A DNA stretch of 64,000 bases, from positions 50,797 through 114,796 of the forward strand of contig NZ_FWER01000014.1 in assembly GCF_900169785.1 (NCBI RefSeq), written 5' to 3'. The stretch comes from Rhizobium sullae (GTDB taxonomy: Bacteria > Pseudomonadota > Alphaproteobacteria > Rhizobiales > Rhizobiaceae). The translations under genes and the position numbers were made by a program. Below the pieces are notes generated by a model that did no database searches, was not told the origin of the DNA, and was given only the letters and a program-made list of their open reading frames with translations. Positions 44,215 through 53,804 of the stretch are shown one piece after another. How positions within the stretch are numbered: position 1 is the stretch's first letter; the number at the start of each line of letters is the position of its first letter.

Positions 44215-44510
44215 TATCGGCTTCATGGCGCGCGTCTGCCGGGCCGACCGGATATAGTGCTTTCTTCAAGGGGATGGCTATTTTCGTCCACGGATGTTTC
44301 TGGCATCGCCACTCAGGTTGCCGCTGGTGCAGCCCTCCCGCATCAAATCCGGAGTTCTGGACTGTGAAGTTCGACCGGAATGTGGCTCGAGATCAGGAGG
44401 TGCTGTCGTGGGCGCGGTCGCGAGCTGTGATTTCGACAACGATCTTGTTCGCCCGCATTCGCGTCGAGGCCCGAAATCTCGAAGGAGGGTTTCGTCAGCT
44501 TAATCGAGCA
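44215..44510 (+). pseudogene. vsr: Decayed very-short-patch-repair endonuclease (Vsr)
   Basis: One frame reads MAIFVHGCFWHRHSGCRWCS, then PASNPEFWTVKFDRNVARDQEV, the Vsr catalytic core with zinc-binding histidines/cysteines. The upstream RPDIVL-type piece lies in a different frame, around 44252-44262, and the end after about residue 60 is scrambled. No cytosine methylase gene, its normal partner, is in the window. Non-functional as it stands. Confidence 0.7.
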
Positions 44511-44613
44511 CGCGCTCGGCCTTACTTGTGGAAAATGGAACAAAACGCGAATATGTTCTGGCGCGAACCCTGGCATTGCCTTATCAATCGGGCGCAATGG
44601 ATGAGGTTCGGAT

Positions 44614-45879
44614 TTGGCCTATCGCTTCCTGCATACTGCGGACATTCACCTCGACTCGCCGTTGAGGACGCTTGCCTTGCGGAATCCCGAACTGTCCGAG
44701 TTTATTGGGTTGGCTACCAGACGCGCCTTCGTCCGAGTAATAGATCTCTGCCTTGAAGAGCAGGTTGACGCTCTCATACTTGCCGGCGACCTCTACGACC
44801 GGGATCAGACCTCGATGAAGACCGCCCGCTTCCTGGCCGAACAGCTCCAACGCCTGCATACGGCCGGAATCCGCGCCTTCATCATTCGTGGCAATCACGA
44901 CGCCCTGTCTAAAATAACAGCGGAGCTGATAATGCCGGACAGCGTCAAGGTTTTCGGCGCGGCCTCGGAAGTCGTTTCAATCGACCGCGCTCCAGGCGGC
45001 TTCCCGGTCGCAATCCACGGCCTCAGTTTCGCCAAGCCACACGCTCCCGAAAGTTTGCTGAAACACTATTCTCTTCCCGTTCCCGACGCGGTCAACATTG
45101 GCGTGATGCATACAAGCCTGGGCGGTTCTGAAAAGCATGACCTTTATGCGCCCTGCAGCGTCGCCGACCTTCAGCAGAGTGGTTTCCGCTATTGGGCGCT
45201 CGGCCACATCCACAAGCGGTCGATAATCGAGCACCCGTCGTCCACCATAGTCATGCCTGGCATGCCCCAGGGACGCGACATCAACGAGGACGGCCGTAAA
45301 TCCGTATCCCTTGTCACGGTTAGGGACGACCGCTCGATCTTGATCGAGGAACGGCAAACGAGCGTGGCTCAATTCGATAGACTGGTCGTCGACGTCTCTA
45401 GGGCAGACGACTGGAAGGATCTGATCGGCGACATCGCCTCGAAACTCGAAGAGCTCCGGTCAAATACGGCTTCCGATCATCTTGTTGCCCGCATTCAGAT
45501 AACCGGCAGAAGCAAACTGGCTTGGCGAATCCGTCGTGACCTGGACCTTCTTCGCACCGAAATGGAAACGCGTGGTTCGATCATCGGGAAGACGTGGATC
45601 GACAAGGTGCAGAGCACGTGCTCTGCACCAGAGCAAGCCGGCGTCCAATCTGGAGCACTGGAAGAGCTCGCGACCATCATGGACGGCGAGGTCAGTGGCT
45701 CGCCAGCCTATCGTAATGAGCTTCGCAACGTCGCCGACGAGCTGCGCGGCCAGCTTCCCGCCGAACTGCGGGACATTTTCGGTGCCGATGAGCAGGCGTT
45801 CGAGAGCATTCTGTCGAGCTTCACTCGGGAGGGATCCGCGAACGTGCTTGCGCGCCTCAGGGGCGGCGAGGGAGAATAG
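44614..45879 (+). CDS. YhaO-type DNA repair exonuclease (SbcD-like)
   Basis: A 421-residue calcineurin-fold nuclease. All metal motifs are present: ADIHLD, AGDLYDRD, RGNHDA, GVMHTS and LGHIHK. The C-terminal region (about 270-420) contacts the ATPase. A TTG start is used, with AGG seven bases before it; no ATG is in this frame nearby. The stop immediately precedes the ATPase start, so the two are made together as an SbcCD/Mre11-Rad50-like DNA end-processing unit. Confidence 0.88.
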   Translation: MAYRFLHTADIHLDSPLRTLALRNPELSEFIGLATRRAFVRVIDLCLEEQVDALILAGDLYDRDQTSMKTARFLAEQLQRLHTAGIRAFIIRGNHDALSKITAELIMPDSVKVFGAASEVVSIDRAPGGFPVAIHGLSFAKPHAPESLLKHYSLPVPDAVNIGVMHTSLGGSEKHDLYAPCSVADLQQSGFRYWALGHIHKRSIIEHPSSTIVMPGMPQGRDINEDGRKSVSLVTVRDDRSILIEERQTSVAQFDRLVVDVSRADDWKDLIGDIASKLEELRSNTASDHLVARIQITGRSKLAWRIRRDLDLLRTEMETRGSIIGKTWIDKVQSTCSAPEQAGVQSGALEELATIMDGEVSGSPAYRNELRNVADELRGQLPAELRDIFGADEQAFESILSSFTREGSANVLARLRGGEGE

Positions 45880-48800
45880 ATGCGCCTGAACCGTCTCGAC
45901 CTCACCCGGTACGGCAAGTTCACCGATAGCGTGATCGACTTTGGCGGGCGGCCTGCGACGTCGCCGGATCTGCACATCATCTACGGCCCCAACGAGGCGG
46001 GGAAGTCGACGACCTTGGACGCGATCCTGGACCTGATATTCGGGATCGGCAGCTCCAGCAGATATGGCTTCCTTCATCCCTATACGACGATGAGGATAGG
46101 CGCCAGCATCGAGGTCGCCGGTCAGGACCGTGAATTCGTCCGTATCAAGCGACAGCAGAACAGCCTCCTCGACGGTGGGGATCGGCCGTTGGCCGAGGGC
46201 TTGATCAAAGCCGATCTCGGCGGCATCGACCGGGACGCCTTCACGACGATGTTCTCGCTCGACGATGAGACGCTCGAAAACGGAGGCGAGGGCATCCTCG
46301 CGAGCAAAGGCGACCTTGGAGAGCTGCTGTTTTCGGCCAGCGCGGGGCTTTCCGAGCTGAGCCGGCAACTGTTGTCGATTAGAGCCGAAGCAGACGGGTT
46401 CTATAAGTATCGTGCGCGCAGCGGCCTTCTGGCCGACCTCAAGTCAAAGCTCGCTGCGCTCAAGGCGGAACGCGAGGCGCTCGACGTCCAGGCGAGCGAC
46501 CATGAACGTCTGATTGGTGAGCGAGATCGCTTAAGCCGCCTCTACGACGAAGTAATCGCCGAACGGGCGGGAACGCAGCGGCGCATCGATGAAATCAGGC
46601 ACATCCTTCATGCCATGCCTACGATGGCCAGACTTCTGAGTTCGAGGGAGCGGCTTGCAGCCTTGTTAGAAGTCCCGGAGCCGCCGGAAAACTGGAGGCA
46701 GGAGCTTCCGGGCCTCAGAAAGGCGGAAATCGAGCACCTCGTCAAGCGGAGGGACATCTCTAGATCGAAGTCTTTGATCGAGGACGAGGCGACCGGCATA
46801 GCGCCGGATTCCGTAGCATTGCGTTTGGCCTCGCGCATGGACGAGCTTGCGGAACTCAAGGCTCGCTACACGACGGCGCAGAAAGACATTCCGAAAATTA
46901 CCGCAAGGGCCGCTGAGCTTTCTATCGAGAGCATTCTTCTGCGGCTCGGGAAACCGGGAGAGGCATCGCCGACCAGGTTGGTGCTCGACGCAGCGACGGT
47001 CGGGAAATTACGAGAGCTCATAGGGGCCAAATCGGGCGTTGATGCGCGGGCGGCGGCCGCAGCTGATGAACTCGCCAAGATCGAACGGCTGCTCGCCGAG
47101 GAGCATTCAAGCGCGCCGCAGATCGAGACTGCAACCGCGGACAAGGTGAAGGCCTTCGAATACCTCGCAGCGACGATGAAATCTGTACCGCGGTCGGATG
47201 ACGTCGTTGCGCTCCGATCGATCGCACGAAGGCGCGACGGGTCCGCCAGCGCTCTTACCGAAGCGCTGGCGCGACTGCTCCCATGGCGGGACACTGCCGA
47301 CCGACTTGCTGCGATGACATGTCCTTCCGCAGTCAAACTGGAAAACTGGAAGGTCCTGTTTAAGCGCGGCGAAGAGCTGCTATGGACAACCCGGGGCGAG
47401 CTGGAACGGCTGGAGGCCGAGTCCAAACGACTGGACGCCGAGATAGAAGTCGTGCGCGGGCAGGTGGGAGAGGTCGATGAAGCGAATGCCGTGATAGTCC
47501 GCGCCGACCGGGAGAGGGCTTGGGCGGCGCACCGGGAAAGAATGGACGCCGGCACCGCCGATTCCTTTGAAGCGGCGATGAGAGCGGACGATCATCTCGC
47601 TTCCCAGCGGCTCGCGCACTTCTCCGAGATTGGCAAGCTCAACCAGCTTCTTCAACGGCAAGCTTCGGTCCGCTCGGAGATCGAAACCGGCCGGGACCGT
47701 GAGCGGCGGGCGCTCGCGGACATAGAGGAAGTAAAGTCGGCGATATCGGAGCAGGCCCAGAAGTTTGCGCCAGGCGTCTCCTTCAGCCTTGATCCATCCG
47801 AGCTTGCAGATTGGTTGCGCAGGCGCGAGGAGGCGCTCAGGTCGAGAGACGAATTGTTAAGTGTCGAACAAGAGCTCGGCGATGCCGAAGATCGGGTGAG
47901 CCGAGCAAAACGAACGCTGATGGAGGCGATGAGCCGGGTCGGGGTGCCATTTCATCAGGATGCCGAAATCGCCAGCCTGATCGCAAAAGCTGAAGAGGCG
48001 CTCGATGCTTTCAATGCTGCGGTGAGCAGCGCCCAGCGAATACAGCGGCTGCAAAAGGAATATGTCGAGCGTCAGGACGCCGCGGAGAGAGCCGATCGCG
48101 ATTCGAGGAGCTGGAAAACCGAGTGGGAAGAGGTTTGCGGCGGATGCTGGCTTGGCGAGCTCGGGGCCATTCCCAACACCGGTTCCGTCACGGAAATCCT
48201 GTCGACGCTCGAGAATCTCGCCTCGGCGATCGACGCGAAAGAAGGCCTGACCGACCGGATCCAGAAGATGGAAAAGGACAAGGCCCATTTCGAAAAGGAA
48301 GTGCTCGAAATCTGCGGGTTGCTCTCGATTGTTCCGGATCGCTCCGCGAACGAACTCGCGCAGGAGATAGCCGAACGGGTCAGGGACGCCGGCTTGAATG
48401 AAGAGCGTCGCGAAAAGCTTTACGGCGACCTGGATTCGCTTCGCGTGGATGAGCGGCAACTGCAGTTGTCTGAAGAGATGTTCGATGCACGGCTGAGGGT
48501 GATGCTCGACTATTTCGGCGTGACCACGCTTGCCGAGGTCGAATCCCATGTGGAGATTGCGAAGCAGCGACGTGAGCTGTCGAATACGATCCTCGACCTG
48601 GAGCATGAACTTCTTCAGACGACTGGTGGGCCTGCTATTTCGCTGGTCGAAGAGCTGGTGGCCGCGGCCGACAGGCAGGAGCTGGAAAACGAGCTCGCAC
48701 GACTGACGCCGGTTCTTGAGGATCAGGATGCCAGGTGCCGGGATGTGTTTCATGCTCGATCCAACGCCGAGGATGCGTTAGATGCGATCGGCGGTGATTC

Positions 48801-49380
48801 AAAGGTCGCCGAAATCGAGGAGCAACGTCGGACTCTGCTGCTCGAGATAGGAGAGAGCGCGAAGCGCTACATGGAGCTTCGGGCAGGCGTCGCCGCCGCG
48901 GAGCATGGCTTGAAGATCTACAGGGACCGGCATCGCAGCGGCATGATGGCCCGGGCGTCGGCAGCCTTCAAGACGATAAGCCGCGGCGCCTATCAAGGGG
49001 TGGCCGCGCAGCCGGGCAAGGACGGCGAAGTGCTGATCGCGGTCTCGGCGGCCGGCGGCTCCAAGGCCGCTAACGAGCTGTCGAAAGGCGCTCGCTTCCA
49101 GTTGTACCTGGCGCTGCGCGTGGCCGGTTATCACGAGTTTGTCGGCAGCCGAGGGCCTGTTCCCTTCATAGCCGATGACATCATGGAGACCTTCGACGAT
49201 TTCCGGGCCGAGGAGGCCTTCAAATTGTTCGCGGAGATGGCGCAGCACGGCCAGGTGATCTACCTGACGCACCACCGGCACCTCACGGATATCGCACGTA
49301 AGGTCTGCCCCGCTGTTCGGCTGCACGATTTGGATGTGATCGGAGCGCAAAGACAGTTCGACGTTGTCGCTGCGGAATAG
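45880..49380 (+). CDS. YhaN-type AAA/SMC-like ATPase (SbcC-like)
   Basis: A 1,166-residue Rad50-like ATPase. Walker A GPNEAGKST is at about residues 36-44. Long coiled coils follow from about 160 to 1,000. The C-terminal ATPase half has LSKGARFQLYLALRVAGY (signature), PFIADDIMETFDD (Walker B) and THHRHL. GPNEAGKST and the overall size fit the YhaN subgroup, whose members partner with YhaO. Starts one codon after YhaO stops (TAG-ATG). Confidence 0.9.
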   Translation: MRLNRLDLTRYGKFTDSVIDFGGRPATSPDLHIIYGPNEAGKSTTLDAILDLIFGIGSSSRYGFLHPYTTMRIGASIEVAGQDREFVRIKRQQNSLLDGGDRPLAEGLIKADLGGIDRDAFTTMFSLDDETLENGGEGILASKGDLGELLFSASAGLSELSRQLLSIRAEADGFYKYRARSGLLADLKSKLAALKAEREALDVQASDHERLIGERDRLSRLYDEVIAERAGTQRRIDEIRHILHAMPTMARLLSSRERLAALLEVPEPPENWRQELPGLRKAEIEHLVKRRDISRSKSLIEDEATGIAPDSVALRLASRMDELAELKARYTTAQKDIPKITARAAELSIESILLRLGKPGEASPTRLVLDAATVGKLRELIGAKSGVDARAAAAADELAKIERLLAEEHSSAPQIETATADKVKAFEYLAATMKSVPRSDDVVALRSIARRRDGSASALTEALARLLPWRDTADRLAAMTCPSAVKLENWKVLFKRGEELLWTTRGELERLEAESKRLDAEIEVVRGQVGEVDEANAVIVRADRERAWAAHRERMDAGTADSFEAAMRADDHLASQRLAHFSEIGKLNQLLQRQASVRSEIETGRDRERRALADIEEVKSAISEQAQKFAPGVSFSLDPSELADWLRRREEALRSRDELLSVEQELGDAEDRVSRAKRTLMEAMSRVGVPFHQDAEIASLIAKAEEALDAFNAAVSSAQRIQRLQKEYVERQDAAERADRDSRSWKTEWEEVCGGCWLGELGAIPNTGSVTEILSTLENLASAIDAKEGLTDRIQKMEKDKAHFEKEVLEICGLLSIVPDRSANELAQEIAERVRDAGLNEERREKLYGDLDSLRVDERQLQLSEEMFDARLRVMLDYFGVTTLAEVESHVEIAKQRRELSNTILDLEHELLQTTGGPAISLVEELVAAADRQELENELARLTPVLEDQDARCRDVFHARSNAEDALDAIGGDSKVAEIEEQRRTLLLEIGESAKRYMELRAGVAAAEHGLKIYRDRHRSGMMARASAAFKTISRGAYQGVAAQPGKDGEVLIAVSAAGGSKAANELSKGARFQLYLALRVAGYHEFVGSRGPVPFIADDIMETFDDFRAEEAFKLFAEMAQHGQVIYLTHHRHLTDIARKVCPAVRLHDLDVIGAQRQFDVVAAE

Positions 49381-49499
49381 CTGGTCATGAATTACGCGCT
49401 ATGCGGCCGACACCACTGCGCGGCATGTTCGGAGCAAAGCGGAGTTTCACCCAAGGGACGCGCCATTGAGCCAGGCGTTGGCGTAGCGCTCGGAATTAA

Positions 49500-49739
49500 C
49501 TACTGATCTGTCTTCTGTGCGGATGGCGCGCTGGCCGCGGCGCTGCGGAAATAATGCTCTGCATGCTGGTAGTAGTTTTCGGCTTCGACCCGATCGCCGG
49601 ACAGGGCTTTTTCGCGGGCAAGAGCGAGATAATGCTCATAACGCTGCTTTGCGTTTCGGACCGTATGGGATGATCCTTGAGAGCCGATGTTTGCAGGTCT
49701 TCTTTTCAGACGGATGTTGGGGGATTGCGGATTGTTCAT
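49500..49739 (-). CDS. DUF4167-like small protein
   Basis: A 79-residue protein with a conserved-looking RNA-binding-like start (MNNPQSPNIRLKRRPANIGS) and NAKQRYEHYLALAREKALSG DRVEAENYYQHAEHYFR in two pieces, as in DUF4167 proteins of rhizobia. Chromosomal members are about 200-300 residues long with a disordered tail, so this is a short version. Ribosome site weak. Confidence 0.75.
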   Translation of the reverse strand: MNNPQSPNIRLKRRPANIGSQGSSHTVRNAKQRYEHYLALAREKALSGDRVEAENYYQHAEHYFRSAAASAPSAQKTDQ

Positions 49740-50394
49740 GCGGTGTTTCAAGCCATCAATGTGGCTTGCTCCTTGGTTATGGATATGAGCGAGGCAATGG
49801 GAAACCTGAGCGCCGCCGGTCGATCTGGCCGGCGACAATCCCGAAGTTTTCGCGGCAACGCCGACGATGACCGGTTCCCGTGAACCTTTGCCGGAGGGGC
49901 CTTTATCCCGGCCTCGCGAGCGGAAGGGGCAATGGTGCGACTAATGGTTCCAGGTCAAGGACGTACCCATGTAGCTCGTAAGCGACAGGCGGCACCTTGC
50001 GGCATTCCGGGATTTTGAAATCACGAGCGGCCCAGGGGATGGTGGTGAATAAATGCCCACACATCAAACAAGTGCCCCTTTGAAGCACCGAAGCCAAACT
50101 CTAACATTCAGGTTAACAAATATATAAAACTGCACTGTGGCCATTTCAAGCCGCTGGCCGTCCTTGAACTCGCACCCATGATCGATGAGGCCGTCGTGGG
50201 ATATGAACACACGGTTTGACAGCCAGTTGTCACGCCAGCCAGGCCCGATTGACGATCAGAACTCCTGACGCAGTAGCTGACAGCCTAGTGGCCGAACCGC
50301 CGCCCAGCTGCTGGTGATTGGGCCGATGGCCACGTTCATTCGTGGTTGACCCAATCACCTGACGCTGGCAGTCAATTCCATATAAGCTAAGAGG
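49740..50394. other. Gap, no convincing gene
   Basis: About 650 bases. A reverse frame at 49903-50097 includes a CLMCGH motif but starts at TTG with no ribosome site. No repeats or terminators noticed. Confidence 0.35.
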
Positions 50395-50619
50395 ATGCTG
50401 CAAACGATGGACCGAACTCTCTTCAACAGCCTGTGCAAGGCCGGCAAATTCAAGGAGGCGCTTAGCCTCGCCGTCCAAGGCCGTGAGCACGAAAAATATG
50501 CGCCAAGCCGGTTTTCGATGGACAAGAGGACCGGTCTGCCAATCTTCTACCGGGGCAACAAGCGTGTGGAAGCCGATGCGACAGGTGAGTGGCAATTGGC
50601 AAAAAATTCGAAACCATAG
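50395..50619 (+). CDS. Possible small protein, unknown
   Basis: A 74-codon frame (or 70 codons from the second ATG at 50407). The product is lysine-rich with normal residue mix (MDRTLFNSLCKAGKFKEALS). GAGG directly precedes the first ATG. No family recognised. It overlaps an equally long reverse frame, so translation is uncertain. Confidence 0.38.
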   Translation: MLQTMDRTLFNSLCKAGKFKEALSLAVQGREHEKYAPSRFSMDKRTGLPIFYRGNKRVEADATGEWQLAKNSKP

Positions 50620-50703
50620 GGGTAGCTGGTAACGGTGGAGACACCGAGGATCCAGCAAAGGCGTCCATGATTGGTGATGACGACAGACGTCACAAGAGGT
50701 GGC

Positions 50704-51546
50704 TCAGTGTCTCGTATGCGCGAGACATAGAACTTCTCGGTACTCACATAGCTCATTGAGCAGCGTCTTTTCGACGGCAAGGATTTTAACCTTCTCCGCC
50801 TCGCCGACGAGCTGGATGATGTAGCTCTGTTGATCAATGCCCTGCCTATCGATGAACGGGTTCAAGAGGCTTGCGGGATTGCCAAGGTCGGGGAGGGCGC
50901 CGATGTCTTCATTCGTGACGTTGGGGGCATAGAACATAAAATGCGGCATGGTCATGGTGTGCACGTCCATGTCCGGCGGTCCAACGGTGCGCATGATCGG
51001 AGACACCATATAGGAGAGGCCTGGTCCCTCGGGAATGCCGTAGGTTTTGTCGGCATATCGCTTTTCGATTTCGGATTTCAGGGCCGTCGGAGACATCCCT
51101 TGAGCGCGGAGTTCGGCCACATCCAAGATGACCTTAAAGTGAGCATTTGTGCCGGCCGCATCGTAGCAAAGCGGAATGTAGATATCGTTTCGAAAGTCAG
51201 CGAGTTCCCACGCCGTCCTCTCGACAAGACAGGCCAATCCGCTGCTTCCTTGTTTGGCCAACGCGTATCCCTTGGCGGGATTGAGAACATAGACTGCAGC
51301 CTTGCCTCGTAAGGCCGGTGGAAGCGCGCTTAAAGCGTACCGGATTTCGAGGTCGGGTGTCATCTTGTCGAGGGTTGTGTCGTATGCTTGGCTCCTGCCG
51401 GGCAGAGCGATGCCGATGCCGAGCGTGATGGGAACGGCAAGCAGCGGCTTTGTGGCTCGCCTGACGATACCGGCTGCCCGTTGAAGGGCCGCAGCAATTG
51501 CTCTGGGGGCATTCCTATGTGTATTTGCTTGCCTGATTGAAGACAT
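50704..51546 (-). CDS. Secreted or anchored protein, unknown
   Basis: A 280-residue protein with a basic N-terminus and one hydrophobic segment (about residues 33-52, including PLLAVPITLGIGIALPG), likely a signal or anchor cleaved near SQA. The remainder is soluble and mixed alpha/beta (YALSALPPALRGKAAVYVLN). AGGAGG precedes the ATG at 51546 at ideal distance. No family recognised. Confidence 0.7.
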   Translation of the reverse strand: MSSIRQANTHRNAPRAIAAALQRAAGIVRRATKPLLAVPITLGIGIALPGRSQAYDTTLDKMTPDLEIRYALSALPPALRGKAAVYVLNPAKGYALAKQGSSGLACLVERTAWELADFRNDIYIPLCYDAAGTNAHFKVILDVAELRAQGMSPTALKSEIEKRYADKTYGIPEGPGLSYMVSPIMRTVGPPDMDVHTMTMPHFMFYAPNVTNEDIGALPDLGNPASLLNPFIDRQGIDQQSYIIQLVGEAEKVKILAVEKTLLNELCEYREVLCLAHTRH

Positions 51547-51681
51547 AGTTTTCCTCCTGCCGGGTTCTGCGATGTTCGAGCATCGCCGGATCGGCCAAAC
51601 CAAACGATAGTGAGACCGTTGAGCGGACGGAGCCGCGAGCCGCCGGAGCAACCCGGCGGGCCTGGCCATTTTCGCGAGCCC

Positions 51682-52110
51682 TCAGGCGATGGCTTCTTCG
51701 AAATTGTTCAGGATCGCGTTCCATCCGCCGATGTGACCGAGACGCGCCTCCTCGCTTCGGAACTTGACCTGCCTCAAGGTGATCTCGGTCGTGTTCGCGT
51801 CAATGGCGGCGAGGTCTATCGTCACGACGCTGTCGTCAACGGAATAAGGAGATTCCCACGTAAAGGACAGGCGCGAATAGGGATCGATTTCCAGATAGGT
51901 GCCCGCGTGCGGTATCTCGCGATCGTTTGCCAGCATGACAATCGAGAACCGACCGCCCTTGACGGCATCCGCGCTCACCCTCGACGGTTCATTGCCGCCT
52001 GTCGGCGTGCGCATAAATTTGGCAAGCGTTTCCGCCGAAAGCCATGCGGCGAAAACCTTCTCGCGCGGCGCGGCGATCTTGCGGTTGATAGTCAATTCAA
52101 GTTCACTCAT
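51682..52110 (-). CDS. SRPBCC (AHSA1-like) domain protein
   Basis: A 142-residue START-like fold protein. The opening ELELTINRKIAAPREKVFAA is the first strand-helix of the AHSA1 group, and TFTWESPYSVDDS-type strands and the final WNAILNNFEEAI helix complete it. It binds hydrophobic ligands or proteins in its cavity. Its start overlaps the ArsR gene by eight bases. ArsR/AHSA1 pairs are common and probably co-regulated. Confidence 0.88.
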   Translation of the reverse strand: MSELELTINRKIAAPREKVFAAWLSAETLAKFMRTPTGGNEPSRVSADAVKGGRFSIVMLANDREIPHAGTYLEIDPYSRLSFTWESPYSVDDSVVTIDLAAIDANTTEITLRQVKFRSEEARLGHIGGWNAILNNFEEAIA

Positions 52111-52438
52111 GTCCTTCATCCTTTGCATTTAGCATGTCGTCGAGCGCTTGCAGGCGCAGTTCCCAGACGGACTTCAGTTCCGTGAACCAGGCCTCAGTCA
52201 ACCGCAGGGGTTCAAGTTCCGCAGCAATGAGATGCTCGCGGCCCAAAGTCCGGCGGGTGACCAGTCCCGCCTCCTCAAGAACTTTGATGTGCTTGGAAAC
52301 GGAGTTCAGGGACATGTCAAAATGAGCAGCAAGCGTCGTCACCCTCAAGGCGCCCTCCTGAACGAGGAGCGTGAGAATCTTGCGCCGCGTGGTGTCCCCT
52401 GCGGCCTTGAGAATATGTGACAGAGCGTCTTCGTTCAT
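52103..52438 (-). CDS. ArsR-family repressor
   Basis: A 111-residue winged-helix regulator. It shows HILKAAGDTTRRKILTLLVQ, ALRVTTLAAHFDMSLNSVSK and HIKVLEEAGLVTRR, the normal ArsR order. There is no cysteine metal site, so it is of the SRPBCC-linked non-metal subgroup. It is preceded by a long inverted repeat at 52441-52499, where it probably binds. Confidence 0.9.
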   Translation of the reverse strand: MNEDALSHILKAAGDTTRRKILTLLVQEGALRVTTLAAHFDMSLNSVSKHIKVLEEAGLVTRRTLGREHLIAAELEPLRLTEAWFTELKSVWELRLQALDDMLNAKDEGHE

Positions 52439-52440
52439 TT

Positions 52441-52499
52441 ATTCACCCGTATGGTTGAATATAACCATCGGCGAACATTAGTCAACCATTTGGGTGAAT
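52441..52499. promoter_or_regulatory. Long inverted repeat, candidate ArsR operator
   Basis: ATTCACCCGTATGGTTGA (52441-52458) matches the complement of TCAACCATTTGGGTGAAT (52482-52499) at 16 of 18 bases. In addition ATGGTT (52451-52456) and AACCAT (52463-52468) form a closer pair. The repeated ATGGTTGA half-site next to the ArsR start suggests several bound dimers. Confidence 0.7.
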
Positions 52500-52821
52500 G
52501 TTTTTTTCAAATTTGTTTGGACGCAGGAGATCTCAACTCTTTTTCGGCGAGGCTCTCAGGACGAAGCATTCCGACCGATTCGCAGTCGTTTACGCCGTGC
52601 CAATGCGGGCTGGGTGCCTGGCACTGCTGCCGGGGCGCCTCCTTTGTCGTCTACCGGCCTCTTCCGCACTCTCCGCCGAGGTTGCGAGACGTTGTGCGTT
52701 TTTCACCCGCACCCGACATTGAAGCAGCCCCACGCAAGAGCGGGCCGCCATTTTCGCGAGAGATGAAGGCGGCCCTGCTACATACGGAGAGGACACGTCC
52801 AACGGGGCTCCGACAGAAAAT
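52500..52821. other. Gap between ArsR and SDR genes
   Basis: About 320 bases with only proline/arginine-rich shadow frames. A T-run (52501-52507) follows the inverted repeat. No gene supported. Confidence 0.35.
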
Positions 52822-53694
52822 CTAGGCGAGATCGCCGCCGTCAATCCCGATAACGTGTCCGCTTATATAGGAACTGGCATCACTGGCGAGGAAAACGACC
52901 AGGGACGCAACCTCCTCCGGCGTGCCGACGCGCCGCATAGGGTAGGGGCTAACGAGCTGTTCGGTCGTCACTTTCCAGTCGCGCCGCACCCGTCCGAGCA
53001 TCGGCGTCTCGATCGCTCCGGGCGCGATGGCGTTAATGCGCACGTGCCGCCCGTACTCCTGTGCGGCGGCGCGAGTCATGTGGATGACGGCGGCCTTTGA
53101 AGCTCCGTAGGCAACGATGTTCGGAAAGGCGTGCCGGCCGCCGATCGAGGCCATGTTGATCATCACACCTTCGGAACGGACAAGATGCGGCAGCTCGTAT
53201 TTCATTGCGACGAAGACGCCGCGCAGGTTCGTCGCAATCTGATCATCGAAGCCGGCAATGTCGGTGTCGGCGATTGGTGCTGGCGGCAGGTCGATGCCAG
53301 CATTGTTGAAGGCAATGTCGAGGCGGCCAAAACGCTCCACTGCCTCAGCCACGAAACGCTCGACCTGATGGGCGTCGCGCACGTCCGATTTGATATAGAC
53401 GACCTCGCCGCCAGTGGCCCGAAGCCGTCCTTCCACTTCGCGCCCGAGTGCCTCCCGCCGGCCGTTGAACGCAACCCTGGCTCCAGCCTTTGCAAGGACG
53501 CCGGCGGTTACCGCGCCGATGCCAGACGTTCCGCCGGTAACGATTGCAACCTTGCCCTCAAGGACACCAGGGGCTTGCGCCGATGCCGGTTTAGCGGCGA
53601 GCCCCGCGCCAACCGTTGCGCCAGCAACAAGCATGCCAGTGAGAATGTCCCGGCGCGGCAGAATCATTGTGTCGGATGTAATTGCCTCAGTCAT
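52822..53694 (-). CDS. Short-chain dehydrogenase/reductase with Tat-like signal
   Basis: A 290-residue SDR. Cofactor loop VTGGTSGIGAVTAG, NNAG motif as FNNAGID, the active site serine in MINMASIGG, and YGASK with the catalytic tyrosine and lysine. An N-terminal twin-arginine-like stretch (LPRRDILTGMLVAGATVG) and alanine-rich region suggest export, unusual for an SDR. Divergent from a LysR gene that likely controls it. Confidence 0.88.
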   Translation of the reverse strand: MTEAITSDTMILPRRDILTGMLVAGATVGAGLAAKPASAQAPGVLEGKVAIVTGGTSGIGAVTAGVLAKAGARVAFNGRREALGREVEGRLRATGGEVVYIKSDVRDAHQVERFVAEAVERFGRLDIAFNNAGIDLPPAPIADTDIAGFDDQIATNLRGVFVAMKYELPHLVRSEGVMINMASIGGRHAFPNIVAYGASKAAVIHMTRAAAQEYGRHVRINAIAPGAIETPMLGRVRRDWKVTTEQLVSPYPMRRVGTPEEVASLVVFLASDASSYISGHVIGIDGGDLA

Positions 53695-53738
53695 GTTCTG
53701 TCTCCTCCACCATCTCGTCTATGGGCAGAGGTTAACCG

Positions 53739-53750
53739 AGGGAATTCCCT
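53739..53750. promoter_or_regulatory. Twelve-base palindrome in the SDR/LysR gap
   Basis: AGGGAATTCCCT is perfectly palindromic and lies 45 bases upstream of the SDR start, near a second small palindrome GGTTAACC. Candidate LysR operator or simple chance; not tested. Confidence 0.4.
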
Positions 53751-53804
53751 GGAAAAACCCCGATCTTCTTTCAGCATTTAAAAGCCTGGGTTAATAATCG
53801 GCGC

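Noticed and set aside
49903..50097. Reverse frame with a CLMCGH zinc-like motif
   Set aside because: TTG start, no ribosome site, proline-rich tail and only one half of a zinc site.
50230..50658. 142-codon reverse frame
   Set aside because: Mixed composition without motif; overlaps the forward candidate at 50395.
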